A DNA stretch of 64,000 bases, taken from NCBI RefSeq assembly GCF_012641405.1, contig NZ_JABAII010000024.1, positions 37,627 to 101,626 on the forward strand, in the 5' to 3' direction. The notes under the pieces were generated by a model. The model did no database searches and was not told the origin of the DNA. It saw nothing but the letters and a program-made list of their open reading frames with translations. The translations under genes were made by a program, and so were the position numbers. The stretch is from Rhizobium sp. P40RR-XXII (GTDB taxonomy: Bacteria; Pseudomonadota; Alphaproteobacteria; Rhizobiales; Rhizobiaceae). This document shows positions 34,317 to 43,480 of this stretch, piece by piece; position 1 is the stretch's first letter; each line of letters starts with the position of its first letter.

Positions 34317-34984
34317 TGGCGGGTCCTGCGTGGAAAGATCAGCATCCCCACGGCCGCGAGTGCCTGTCGGAGTAGGATCGCCAGCACGAGGTAGATCGCC
34401 GTGGAGGCAAAATAGGCTTCGAAGGCGCGGAACGAGCGCGACTGGATGAAGTTTGCCGCGAAGGTCAGATCTTCGGCAGCGATCTGCGAGACGACCGAGG
34501 AGCCGAGCATGACGATGACGACCTGGGATGACAGCGCCGGCCAGATGCGCTGCAAGGATGGCGCGAGGACGACGTGTCGGAAGGTTTCGAACTTGGTCAT
34601 GGCAAGGCTGTCGCCGGCTTCGAACTGACCGCGCGGCGTCGCCTGGATGCCGGCTCGGATGATCTCGCAGCTATAGGCGCCGAGATTGATGATCATCGCG
34701 AGATTGGCGGCCGTCATCTCGTTCATCTGAACGCCGATGCCGGGCAGGCCGAAGAAAATGAAGAAGAGCTGGATCAGAAACGGCGTGTTGCGGATCAGCT
34801 CGACATAGGCAGCGACGAAGGGTTTCAGCCAGCGCGGACCGAGCGCGCGCGCCCAGGCGCAGGCTATCCCGAGCAGAATGCCGAACACGGCACCGATCAG
34901 GGTCAATTCCACCGTGACGAAAACGCCCTTGATTAGGGCTGGATAATAGTCGGCGAGCCAGCCGAAGTCGAAATGATAGCGCAT
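34313..34984 (-). CDS. Polar amino-acid ABC transporter permease
   Basis: A 223-residue HisMQ-type permease. The ELIRNTPFLIQLFFIFFGLP signature and the EAA loop (FEAGDSLAMTKFETFRHVVLAPSLQR, near 135-160) are clear. It lies 64 bp after the binding-protein gene and overlaps the second permease by 4 bp. Confidence 0.94.
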   Translation of the reverse strand: MRYHFDFGWLADYYPALIKGVFVTVELTLIGAVFGILLGIACAWARALGPRWLKPFVAAYVELIRNTPFLIQLFFIFFGLPGIGVQMNEMTAANLAMIINLGAYSCEIIRAGIQATPRGQFEAGDSLAMTKFETFRHVVLAPSLQRIWPALSSQVVIVMLGSSVVSQIAAEDLTFAANFIQSRSFRAFEAYFASTAIYLVLAILLRQALAAVGMLIFPRRTRQ

Positions 34985-35048
34985 GAGGTAAAGCCTTGCC
35001 GGGGACCGACTGCATCGCCCGCTGACGGTGAAGTCGGCCGCGCCTTCA

Positions 35049-35840
35049 TCAGAAGCCAGCCGGCAGGTCGGCGCCCAGCCATTTCTGCGATATCTTGTTC
35101 AGCGTTCCATCGGCCTTGGCTGCGGCGATGATCTCATCGACCTTTTTCTGCAGGGCCGGTTCGTTCTTGCTGAGCCCGATGTAGCAGGGGGAGTTGGTGA
35201 CGAGGAATTTCATCTCCGGCTTCTTCGGCGGGTTCTTGGCGAGAATGGCCGCGGCGACAACGTTACCGGTCGCGACCAGCTGGACCTGCCCGGACAGGAA
35301 GGCGGAGATGGTGCCGTTATTGTCCTCGTAGCGCTTGATCGTGGCGTCCTGCGGCGCGACCTTTGTCAACGCCAGATCCTCGATTGCGCCGCGGGTGACG
35401 CCGATCGTCTTGCCGGAAAGGTCTTCCGGCTTGGCGGCGGCGACGTCGCCCGGACCGAAGACGCCATTGAAGAAGGGTGCGTAAGGATCGGAAAAATCGA
35501 TGACCGCCTGGCGCTCGGCATTCTTGCCCAGGCTCGAAATCACCAGGTCGACCTTGTTCGTCTGCAGGTAGGGGATGCGGTTGGCGCTGGTGACCGGTAC
35601 GAGTTCGGTTTTCACGCCGAGCTTTTCGCCGATCAGATTGGCCATATCGATATCATAACCCATCGGCGTCATGTCCGGGCCGACGCTGCCAAACGGCGGG
35701 AAGTCCTGCGGGACGGCGACGCGGAGGGTGCCGCGCGAGGTTATGTCGCTCAAGGCATCCGCCCGAGCCGCGTGCGGGGAAAGCGACCCCGTCGCCAGCA
35801 TCGCGATACCGAGTGCCATGAGCAATTGTCTGCGCTTCAT
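35049..35840 (-). CDS. Amino-acid ABC transporter substrate-binding protein
   Basis: A 263-residue periplasmic binding protein (SBP_bac_3). The signal peptide (MKRRQLLMALGIAMLATGS, cleavage near AARA-DA about residue 27) is followed by two lobes; the ligand-binding signature GYDIDMANLIGEKLGVK and the Arg/Asp pair expected for alpha-amino-acid binding (ERQAVIDFSDPY) are visible. It is the first gene of the operon, as usual, since it is needed in excess. The ligand cannot be named with confidence. Confidence 0.93.
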   Translation of the reverse strand: MKRRQLLMALGIAMLATGSLSPHAARADALSDITSRGTLRVAVPQDFPPFGSVGPDMTPMGYDIDMANLIGEKLGVKTELVPVTSANRIPYLQTNKVDLVISSLGKNAERQAVIDFSDPYAPFFNGVFGPGDVAAAKPEDLSGKTIGVTRGAIEDLALTKVAPQDATIKRYEDNNGTISAFLSGQVQLVATGNVVAAAILAKNPPKKPEMKFLVTNSPCYIGLSKNEPALQKKVDEIIAAAKADGTLNKISQKWLGADLPAGF

Positions 35841-36139
35841 CGAATGTCCTTCCAGTCGTGGCGTTTCAAGTCTGGAAAGCAGAAGGCAAGACCTATGCCA
35901 GTCGATGGTATATTGCTCCATCGGCTGCAGATATCGCCATGAGAGTGCTTCATCTCTCACTGCGGCCGGATCAATTGTGATTAAAAAATGAGCAATTGCT
36001 ATTCCCGTGCTTGTTTGAATGCCGCCGAACCCATGCGCCGGAAATGGTTCACTTCATGACTGGACAGTTCCGCCCCAAATGCCTCATAGAACCAATAAGG
36101 GGTTAACGCCCTTGGTGACCGCGATCGGGGATACGGACT

Positions 36140-37552
36140 ATGGTTTTGGCTGATGCAAAGGCGGGAACACGCAACGAGGCTGGCATATCGGCCGTTGTCG
36201 GCATTCTGAAGCAGACCTTCGGAGAGCGTTTCCAGACCGGTGAAAGCTTTCGCGGCCAACATGCTCACACGACGACCTATATCCCACCGCAGCTTCCTGA
36301 CGGCGTGGTGTTCGCCGAAACGCGTGAAGACGTGCAGACCGTCGTCAAGGCATGCGCCGAGCATAGGGTTCCGATCATTCCATTCGGCACCGGCTCTTCG
36401 CTGGAGGGGCAGGTAAATGCACCGCAAGGCGGGATTTCCATCGATTTCAGCCGGATGAACCGCGTCCTTGAGGTCAATGCCGAGGATCTGGATTGTACGG
36501 TCGAGCCCGGCGTCACGCGTGAACAGCTTAACACCTATCTGCGCGATACCGGCCTGTTCTTCCCCATCGATCCTGGCGCCAATGCCTCGATCGGCGGCAT
36601 GGCATCGACGCGCGCGTCGGGCACGAATGCCGTGCGCTACGGCACGATGAAGGACAATGTGCTGTCCTTGACCGTCGTGACCGCCAATGGCGAGGAAATC
36701 CGCACCGCCCGCCGCGCCAGAAAATCATCCGCCGGCTACGATCTAACCCGGCTCTTCGTCGGAGCGGAAGGCACGCTCGGTGTGCTGACCTCGATCACGC
36801 TGCGCCTGCAGGGCATTCCGCAGAAGATCGCCGGCGGCGCCTGCGCCTTTCCGGATGTCAAGGCGGCTTGCGATGCCGTGATCATGACGATCCAGATGGG
36901 CGTGCCCGTCGCGCGCATCGAGTTGCTGGATGCCATGCAGATGCGGGCCTGCAACCGCTATTCCGGCCTCAGCTACGATGAGAAGCCCACGCTTTTCCTC
37001 GAATTTCACGGGACGGACGAGACCGTCGAGCTGCAGTCGGCGCAATTTGCCGAGATCGCAGCCGAATGCGGCGGTGGCGAGTTTCTATGGGCTAGCAATG
37101 CGGAGGAACGCAACAAGCTCTGGAAGGCGCGTCACGACGCCTATTGGGCCTGCCGGGCGCTGGCGCCGGAGCTGGCTGCCCTGTCGACGGACGTCTGCGT
37201 ACCCATCTCACGCCTTGCCGAATGCGTCGCGGAAACCCAGGCCGATATCGAAGCGCATGGCCTGCTGGCACCGATCGTCGGCCATGCCGGCGACGGCAAT
37301 TTTCACGTGCTTGTCCTGTTCGATGACAAGACGCCGGAAGGGATCGCCGTGGTCGAGGATTTCGTCGCGCGCCTCAATGCGCGTGCGCTTGCCATGGATG
37401 GCACCTGCACGGGCGAACATGGGATAGGGCAGGGGAAGATGGCATTTCTCGAGCAGGAACTTGGCGATGCGGTCGATCTAATGCGCCAGATCAAGGAGTC
37501 GCTCGATCCGGATGCTATTTTCAATCCCGGCAAGATATTCCGCAGGCACTGA
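36140..37552 (+). CDS. FAD-linked oxidase, D-lactate dehydrogenase (cytochrome) / GlcD type
   Basis: A 470-residue flavoprotein with an N-terminal PCMH-type FAD-binding domain (IIPFGTGSSLEGQVNAP, then PGANASIGGMASTRASG) and a C-terminal FAD-oxidase domain ending GTCTGEHGIGQGKM...DPDAIFNPGKIF. The family oxidises D-2-hydroxy acids, mainly D-lactate or glycolate, passing electrons to cytochrome c or quinone. Length and organisation fit mitochondrial-type D-lactate dehydrogenase; GlcE and GlcF partners are absent, which argues for a stand-alone D-lactate enzyme. A hairpin with T7 follows the stop. Confidence 0.88.
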   Translation: MVLADAKAGTRNEAGISAVVGILKQTFGERFQTGESFRGQHAHTTTYIPPQLPDGVVFAETREDVQTVVKACAEHRVPIIPFGTGSSLEGQVNAPQGGISIDFSRMNRVLEVNAEDLDCTVEPGVTREQLNTYLRDTGLFFPIDPGANASIGGMASTRASGTNAVRYGTMKDNVLSLTVVTANGEEIRTARRARKSSAGYDLTRLFVGAEGTLGVLTSITLRLQGIPQKIAGGACAFPDVKAACDAVIMTIQMGVPVARIELLDAMQMRACNRYSGLSYDEKPTLFLEFHGTDETVELQSAQFAEIAAECGGGEFLWASNAEERNKLWKARHDAYWACRALAPELAALSTDVCVPISRLAECVAETQADIEAHGLLAPIVGHAGDGNFHVLVLFDDKTPEGIAVVEDFVARLNARALAMDGTCTGEHGIGQGKMAFLEQELGDAVDLMRQIKESLDPDAIFNPGKIFRRH

Positions 37553-37610
37553 AAGATGGAATATTTTCATGATCTTGGCTTGCTACAGGTGCGAATGACG
37601 CTAGGCTGCA

Positions 37611-37632
37611 GCCGCACTTAGGCGGTTTTTTT
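37611..37632 (+). terminator. Intrinsic terminator behind the FAD-linked oxidase
   Basis: GCCGC - ACTTAG - GCGGT is a short GC stem followed by seven T. It lies about 60 bases past the stop and before the AsmA gene. Confidence 0.55.
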
Positions 37633-37760
37633 CATGAAAAGCCACATGTATGCGCTAGATGGGGCATAGCTCTTAAAAAGAGCTGCTGTGACGGGCGGGG
37701 ATCGGGTAGAACTGTGCATATTCTAGGTTATGCCGTGTATGCGCTCTGACAAGAGACATC

Positions 37761-40700
37761 TTGGCGGAAGTTGGGAATGAAGATTGGAGACGATACGCGT
37801 TGTTAGGTAAGGTCCTGGTTTTTCTGGGTGGATTGCTCGTGGTGGCGCTGTTCGTGGCGCTGCTTGCTCCGCTCTTCATAGACTGGACCGATTTTCGCAA
37901 GAATTTCGAGGATCAGGCGAGCCGCATCATCGGCAAGAAGGTGACCGTTCACGGCACCGTCGATGCCCGCATTCTGCCGTTTCCGTCGGTAACGCTGCAC
38001 GATGTCCGCGTCGGCCAGGAAGCCGATGGGACGCCGCTGGTGCAGATAGCGGAATTCTCGATGGACGCCGAACTGGCACCTTTCCTTTCCGGCGAAGCGC
38101 TGATCTTCGATATGCGCGTATCGAAGCCGAATGTACGTCTGCGTCTGTTGAAGGATGGGACGCTCGACTGGATGCGCGGCAGCCTGCCCGAGATTCCGGC
38201 AAAATCGGTGGTGCTCGAAAGCGTCCACGTCGAAGAGGGCGATATCCTCTTCATCGACGAGCAGACGGGCCGCACCCGGCATGTCACCGGCTTCAATGCC
38301 CAAATGTCGGCGAGGTCGCTGGCCGGGCCATGGCGCATGGAAGGCGATGCGGCGCTGGACGGCGAGCATGGCAACTTCACCGTTTCCAGCAGCCAGCCCG
38401 ACGACAACGGCGTCCTGCGCGTCCGCACCCGGCTGATGCCCGACCGCCATCCCGTGAATGTCGATCTCGACGGCGAGCTGAAGCTTGTCGACAGCAAGCC
38501 GGACTACATGGGCTCCTTCACGGCTGGTGTCAGTGACAAGCAGGCCCACGATTCCGCCGATCAGAAGGTGGAGCCCCGCATCAAGGGCCGGTTCGAGCTC
38601 ACGAATGATCGCATTCGCGTTCCGGAATATCGCCTCGAAGTCGGCGCCGACGACGATCCCTATGTGGTAACCGGCGAGGCAACCCTGGATACGGGCTCCA
38701 AGCCGGAGTTTCTGTTGACCGCCGATGGTCAGCAGATCGACGTCAATCGGCTCGGCAGCAACAAGGGCTCCAACGGCAAGACGAACCGGAATCCGACCGT
38801 CTCCGCGCGTCAGCGCCTGAACAGTCTAATTGCGATCGCCGCCGCAGTTCCCGTGCCGCAGGTGCCGGGCAAGGCGACCTTCCGCCTGCCGGCGATCGTT
38901 GCCGGCGACACGACGATCCGCGACGTGCAGCTCGATCTCGAACCGGCGGGAACGGGGTGGAAGATCGACCATGCGATCGGTGCGCTGCCGGGACGTACGC
39001 AGGTCGAAGCCCGCGGCAATCTGATGCTGCAGGGCGAACCGAATTTCATCGGAAATCTGGTGGTCGCCTCTAACCAACCGTCGGGGCTGGCATCCTGGCT
39101 AGTGGGGTCCGTGGATCCGTCGATCCGCCAGTTGCGCCAAGCCGGTTTTTCCGCCGATGTCAGCTTGCGGCACGAAGAGCAGCGTTTCGAAAATCTGGAG
39201 ATCGCCGTCGGTTCGGCGATCCTCAAGGGCCGGCTTGACCGCCAGGTGCCGAATGACAAGGACCCGCCGAGACTTGCGGTCGATCTCGCCGGCGATGCGC
39301 TCGATCTCGACGCGCTGAGGGCGCTGACCGGGCTGTTCACCGGCCAGGACAGCGACGAAACTCTGTTCGATCACCGGATCACCGCGCATCTCCAGGCCGG
39401 CAAGTTCATGGCCTTCGGCGTGCCGGCCGACAATGTCGACACGTCGTTCTCCATAGCGGGCGGCGCGCTGACACTGGACAAGCTTTCCGTGCGCAACGTC
39501 GCAGGCGCTGAAATCACCGCCACCGGCCGCGCCGACGGTGAGCCTTCGCACTATAAGGGCTCGGGCGAAATCACCTTCAAGGCCGCCGATCCCGGCCCAT
39601 TTTTCGAAATGCTGCGCCAGCATCTGCCGCATCATCCCGTCATGGATCGATTGGTGCGCAACGCCGCATGGTACGGAAATACAGCGCTTCGCGGAGCGGT
39701 CACGCTTGGCGGCGACCAGGACAACGCGCTGACGGTGACGCTGGCCGGCGTCTCCAACGGCAGCCGCGTCAATTTCGATTACCGTATGTCCGATCTCTCG
39801 GCCTTCACGGGCAAGGGCACGACGACGCTCGAGGGAACGCTGGAAAACTCCGTTACGTCCATCCTCTTCGGCCAGGCCGGCCTTGATCCGCTGCCGGTCG
39901 AGGCCGATGCCAATGGCCGCCTGACGTTGAAAGTATCCGCCAACGGTACCGATCCGGCCGATGCGGCACTGACCTTTGCTACCGACAAGACCTCGTTCAC
40001 GGCGAACGGCAAGGTCGACGTGCGTCCCGATACCTTCCTCAACGGCAATATTGCCCTGTCGCTCGAAAGTACCGATCTCGACCCCTATTTCGTGATGAAC
40101 GGCATCGGCATCCCGCAGATGGGAGCAGGCCTGCCGGTGAAATTCCAGGCCAATGTCGCGCTGAGCCCGGACAAGATCGTATTCTCCGACATGAAGGGGT
40201 TGCTTGCCGATAACACCATGTCGGGCGTGCTTACCGTCGATCGCAAGGCGCCGAATATCAAGGCATCGGGCGAATTGTCGCTCGATAAGGCGGATTTCGG
40301 CTGGCTGGCGGAGGCGATCTATGGGCCGATCGCGGACGCGAAGACGGGGGGTCTCGACAAGGACAAGCTCGGCTTGCCGGCTTTCACCGGGCTTGATATC
40401 GGCGTCAAGCTTTCAGCCAAGCAGGTTTGGCCCGGCATATTCGGTCCCATCTCGAACTTTACCGCCAATGCCTCGTATAAGGGTGAGGAATTACGGCTCA
40501 ATGATCTGGCTGGCGGCTGGAACGGCGGTACGCTGAACGGCAGCGTCATGCTTGCCAATTCCGATGGCACAGGCTTGCTGCAGGCCAAGCTCAGTCTAAT
40601 CGATGGCGATTTGGCTGCCGTCGCCTGGCAGCGCGATGGCGCACCGCTCGCCAGTGGTCGTTTCGGCTTTGCCATGAACGCGGAAGCGAGCGGTAGGAGC

Positions 40701-41537
40701 GTTGCCGAGCTTGCGGCCAATGCCAGCGGCTCGGGAGAGCTCAAGCTTGGCGAAACGCATGTGCGCGGTCTCAATCTCTCCATCCTGTCGCCCCTGCTTT
40801 CGGCGACGGATCAGATCCAGGGCGATATCACCGCTGCCAAGGTGCTACCGATCGTGCAGACGCTGCTCAACAATGGCGAAGCGGTGCTTCCGGCCACGAG
40901 CATACCCTTCAATATTTCCGCGGGGGTGGCGCGCGCGACGAATATTGCAGCCGGCAATGATGTGGCGAAGCTCTCCGGCAATGCCGAAATGAGCCTGCCG
41001 GACGAGCGCATGCGCGGATCCCTCGGCATCGATTTCAATGCGGGAGCCGAGGCGTTGAGCGGCGCCGAGCCTGCCTTGCGTCTCGATTTTGCCGGGCCGC
41101 TCACGGCGCCGGGCCGAACGATGGATGTGACCGATGTGACCAGTTTCCTGTCGGTGCGCGCGTTCGAGCGCGAGCGCCGGCGTGTCGAGCGCTTGCAGGC
41201 CAATGTGCTCGAGAAGCAGCGGCTCCGGCGCGAGGTGGCGCTCTACAAATTTACTGTTATCGCACGAGAAGCTCAACGCCAGCGTGATGCTGCCATCGAG
41301 CAGCAGCGCCGTGCCGAGGAAATCCGCCTGCGCGATCTGGCCCGGCAGGCCGCCGCACAAAAACAGGCACAAGAAGAGGCAAGGGCCAAGCAGCAGGCGG
41401 AAGAAGAAGCAAAGGCCAGGGCGGCCGCTGAAGCCAGGACCAGGGCCGAAACGCAGCGCATCCCTGCACCCAACGGCCAGCCGCCGCAAACGAATGGCCC
41501 CTTGAATTTCAATGAGCTGCCCGGAATTGCGCAATAA
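37761..41537 (+). CDS. Giant AsmA-family protein
   Basis: A 1258-residue envelope protein. It starts with TTG at 37761 behind an AAGAGA element (another TTG lies at 37800). A single N-terminal membrane helix (about 17-38) is followed by the AsmA N-terminal domain (RIIGKKVTVHGTVDARILPFPSVTLHDV) and a very long beta-rich region, then a C-terminal AsmA domain (near 1040-1125). The final 130 residues are a charged Ala/Gln/Glu/Arg coiled coil ending in a Pro/Asn tail. AsmA-like proteins (TamB, YhdP relatives) bridge the periplasm and are thought to move phospholipids to the outer membrane. No neighbours suggest more. Confidence 0.88.
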   Translation: MAEVGNEDWRRYALLGKVLVFLGGLLVVALFVALLAPLFIDWTDFRKNFEDQASRIIGKKVTVHGTVDARILPFPSVTLHDVRVGQEADGTPLVQIAEFSMDAELAPFLSGEALIFDMRVSKPNVRLRLLKDGTLDWMRGSLPEIPAKSVVLESVHVEEGDILFIDEQTGRTRHVTGFNAQMSARSLAGPWRMEGDAALDGEHGNFTVSSSQPDDNGVLRVRTRLMPDRHPVNVDLDGELKLVDSKPDYMGSFTAGVSDKQAHDSADQKVEPRIKGRFELTNDRIRVPEYRLEVGADDDPYVVTGEATLDTGSKPEFLLTADGQQIDVNRLGSNKGSNGKTNRNPTVSARQRLNSLIAIAAAVPVPQVPGKATFRLPAIVAGDTTIRDVQLDLEPAGTGWKIDHAIGALPGRTQVEARGNLMLQGEPNFIGNLVVASNQPSGLASWLVGSVDPSIRQLRQAGFSADVSLRHEEQRFENLEIAVGSAILKGRLDRQVPNDKDPPRLAVDLAGDALDLDALRALTGLFTGQDSDETLFDHRITAHLQAGKFMAFGVPADNVDTSFSIAGGALTLDKLSVRNVAGAEITATGRADGEPSHYKGSGEITFKAADPGPFFEMLRQHLPHHPVMDRLVRNAAWYGNTALRGAVTLGGDQDNALTVTLAGVSNGSRVNFDYRMSDLSAFTGKGTTTLEGTLENSVTSILFGQAGLDPLPVEADANGRLTLKVSANGTDPADAALTFATDKTSFTANGKVDVRPDTFLNGNIALSLESTDLDPYFVMNGIGIPQMGAGLPVKFQANVALSPDKIVFSDMKGLLADNTMSGVLTVDRKAPNIKASGELSLDKADFGWLAEAIYGPIADAKTGGLDKDKLGLPAFTGLDIGVKLSAKQVWPGIFGPISNFTANASYKGEELRLNDLAGGWNGGTLNGSVMLANSDGTGLLQAKLSLIDGDLAAVAWQRDGAPLASGRFGFAMNAEASGRSVAELAANASGSGELKLGETHVRGLNLSILSPLLSATDQIQGDITAAKVLPIVQTLLNNGEAVLPATSIPFNISAGVARATNIAAGNDVAKLSGNAEMSLPDERMRGSLGIDFNAGAEALSGAEPALRLDFAGPLTAPGRTMDVTDVTSFLSVRAFERERRRVERLQANVLEKQRLRREVALYKFTVIAREAQRQRDAAIEQQRRAEEIRLRDLARQAAAQKQAQEEARAKQQAEEEAKARAAAEARTRAETQRIPAPNGQPPQTNGPLNFNELPGIAQ

Positions 41538-41723
41538 CATACGCCTTCGCGGGCAACGAGGGCTGCCGAACCTCCGAAGCGTCTGCGACCGTCGGGCCTA
41601 GCGAAATTCGCTGGAGTGGTTCAGCGCTTCACGGAATCGGCAAACCGCTCCATCTCTTTGTTTTATGTAATTGTTTTGTGTAATTCCGGAGGCAACGCGC
41701 TGCGCATTTTTGCGCTATGTGCT

Positions 41724-41936
41724 CTAGTTGCGATCCTTCAGCCATTTGAGAACGTAGAGGCGGAGTGCGGAGGAGAGGTTGCTGCCGGCCTCGCGACCGT
41801 CGTCGATCTCGGAGATCAGTGCCGCGAGCGAGGTGCCGCGCGCATTGGCAATGGCCTTCAGTTCTGTCCAGAAGGCGTCTTCCAGGGAAAAGCTTGTGCG
41901 ATGGCCATGCAGCGTCGCGGAATGTTTACGGATCAT
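41724..41936 (-). CDS. Ribbon-helix-helix domain protein
   Basis: A 70-residue protein covering an alphaproteobacterial ribbon-helix-helix domain (RHH_4): the strand HRTSFSLEDAFW and helices ELKAIANARGTSLAALISEI and LSSALRLYVLKWL. Such proteins dimerise and may bind DNA. I chose the ATG at 41936; the frame is open to 41990. No toxin gene adjoins it, so an antitoxin role is not supported. It is the most downstream of three small genes on this strand. Confidence 0.78.
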   Translation of the reverse strand: MIRKHSATLHGHRTSFSLEDAFWTELKAIANARGTSLAALISEIDDGREAGSNLSSALRLYVLKWLKDRN

Positions 41937-42041
41937 CGGCGGATCGATCAAAAATCGGAAATGGTGGGATAAAGTCTGAAAGTGATTCAAAACGCGGAAG
42001 TAAGCAACTGATTTCTGAAGTTTTTTATCTCAGGACCGAAA

Positions 42042-42236
42042 TTAGTCTTCGGTCTCCGTCGTCTCCATTCGGCCCGCTTCGTGCGTTTTCACGCTCTTCT
42101 CGTTGAGTGCTTTCGTCAGGCTCTTTTCGGTCTTGGTCCGCCCGAAGGTAACACGGTTCTGCTCTGCCTGCTTTTCCTTGACCGAGCGGGCCTGCTTCTT
42201 GCGAAACTGACGCAGATTGACGATTTCGGCGCTCAT
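42042..42236 (-). CDS. DUF4169 family small protein
   Basis: A 64-residue very basic protein starting MSAEIVNLRQFRKKQARS, the hallmark of DUF4169. It is highly charged and probably partly helical or disordered, with no known function. It starts 48 bp after the sspB stop and the RHH gene follows 105 bp downstream, an sspB-DUF4169-RHH order that looks operonic. Confidence 0.8.
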   Translation of the reverse strand: MSAEIVNLRQFRKKQARSVKEKQAEQNRVTFGRTKTEKSLTKALNEKSVKTHEAGRMETTETED

Positions 42237-42284
42237 CGATCACCCATGAAATGCGAAGGGAGGCAAATGCCTCCCCATCCATGC

Positions 42285-42794
42285 CTACTGCTTCTTGCGG
42301 AACGCGTCGAGAGAGACGACCGATCCCGGTTTCTTTTCCTCGCCGTCCTTGGCCGCTGCCGCCGGAGCTTCCTCGCCTTCGACCGGCACCGGATAGGCGG
42401 TGATTTCGCTGGAGGAGAGTTCCTCCTCGTCGGCCAGCGGCACGTCGAACTCCAGCTCGAAGTTGACGGAGGGATCGTAGAAGCCGCGAATGGCATTGAA
42501 GGGGACGACCAGCTTTTCCGGAACGTCGGAGAAGGAGAGGCCGATCTCGAACTGGCTTTCGGTGATCTTCAGATCCCAGAACTGATGCTGGATGACGATG
42601 GTCATCTGCTCGGGATACTTCGTCTTCAGGTGCTGCGAGATGCGCACGCCGGGAGCGCCTGTCAGGAAAGTGATGAAGAAATGATGGTCACCGGGCAGGC
42701 GACCTGTGGCGCCGACCTCGGTCAACACCTTGCGGATGACTCCACGCAAGGCGTCCTGTGCCAAAATGTCGTAGCGGATATGATCCTGCCCCAT
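42285..42794 (-). CDS. sspB: SspB-type ClpXP adaptor for ssrA-tagged proteins
   Basis: A 169-residue protein. The folded domain (about 1-130: HIRYDILAQDALRGVIRKVL, FFITFLTGAPGVRIS, and LSFSDVPEKLVVPFNAIRGFYDPSV) dimerises and binds ssrA-tagged proteins; a flexible acidic linker then ends in a short C-terminal motif (VVSLDAFRKKQ) that docks on ClpX. This is the alphaproteobacterial SspB type. The ATG at 42794 has AGGAAAG 8 bases upstream, better than the ATG at 42818. The gene lies directly downstream of ssrA on the same strand, so the adaptor sits beside the RNA that encodes its ligand. Confidence 0.9.
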   Translation of the reverse strand: MGQDHIRYDILAQDALRGVIRKVLTEVGATGRLPGDHHFFITFLTGAPGVRISQHLKTKYPEQMTIVIQHQFWDLKITESQFEIGLSFSDVPEKLVVPFNAIRGFYDPSVNFELEFDVPLADEEELSSSEITAYPVPVEGEEAPAAAAKDGEEKKPGSVVSLDAFRKKQ

Positions 42795-42884
42795 GCTTTC
42801 CTGTCTTTCGTTGGCCATGTTTTTTATAGGCTTATGCCACGCTGAACGTCGCCGGAAAAGCCCTATGCGCGAGTCATCGCCTGA

Positions 42885-42901
42885 CGATCTATAATATAGC
42901 A
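42885..42901 (-). promoter_or_regulatory. Possible sspB promoter
   Basis: The minus strand reads TGCTATATTATAG, an extended -10-like element, about 100 bp before sspB and just after the end of the tmRNA. It would let sspB be transcribed separately from ssrA. Confidence 0.35.
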
Positions 42902-42911
42902 ATGGAGAAGA

Positions 42912-43247
42912 AGGTGAAGGCTTCTGTTGCCAGGTGCCTTCGAACCCCGCCTAAGAGTGCGACCCCTTAGGACTTTATTTGAAGTGTCACACCGCGATTA
43001 AGCAGCGAGACGAGCTTCCGCATAGTTGTCGTTTGCAACTACAATTTTAGCCCGATAACGGCGGTACAATGCCGAGCGAAAAGTCGATCTTTACACCCTT
43101 GTCGATCCTGTTTCGCCCCCATCAAAAGCCGGTCTGACGCCAGTCTTGCCGGCCGGTTTTTGGTGGAGGCGCCGGGTACCGCCCCCGGGTCCAATAGGTT
43201 TATTACACCGCTCATTTATCGCCATAGCCGGCCCGAAGACCGGCACG
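42912..43247 (-). ncRNA. ssrA: Transfer-messenger RNA, circularly permuted (two-piece)
   Basis: Read on the minus strand, the acceptor piece comes first: from about 43247 to a tRNA-like end CGCCTCCACCA finishing at 43161, with a CCGGG/CCCGG T-stem before it. A spacer of about 40 nt (43160-43121) follows, then the coding piece begins GGGGGCGAAACAGGATCGAC at 43120, its GGGGGC pairing with the GCCTCC of the acceptor strand. The coding piece carries the tag frame ANDNYAEARLAA-stop (43036-42998) and ends with hairpins such as CCTAAG/CTTAGG and GAAGGC/GCCTTC (42941-42916). A CTATAT -10 element lies at 43257-43252. The mature RNA rescues stalled ribosomes and tags the nascent protein. Outer ends are approximate. 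Confidence 0.93.
42998..43036 (-). other. tmRNA tag-peptide reading frame
   Basis: Twelve codons and TAA within ssrA: ANDNYAEARLAA, added after the alanine carried by the tmRNA. The ANDN start and ending LAA are the SspB- and ClpX-recognised parts. Confidence 0.92.
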
Positions 43248-43480
43248 GCTGATATAGTGTTTTCCGCGCGCGAAGGGAAGGGCAATTGTCATAAATGCTT
43301 CGCCGAAACATCGCTTTGCGCTGGAGGGCGCGAGATTTGCCTGAATTAAGTTTCTCTACAGTTGGTTTCGTCCCGGCTTGTCATTAAAATCGCCAGAAAG
43401 GAATCGGCCGGACACGGCGGCAATCGGCCGCTGGTGGCATCCGTGCCGCCGGCAAATTTCAAGCGATTTCGGAGCGGAAG

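Noticed and set aside
41724..41936. Ribbon-helix-helix protein as an antitoxin
   Set aside because: No toxin-like gene overlaps or follows; the neighbours are a DUF4169 gene and sspB.
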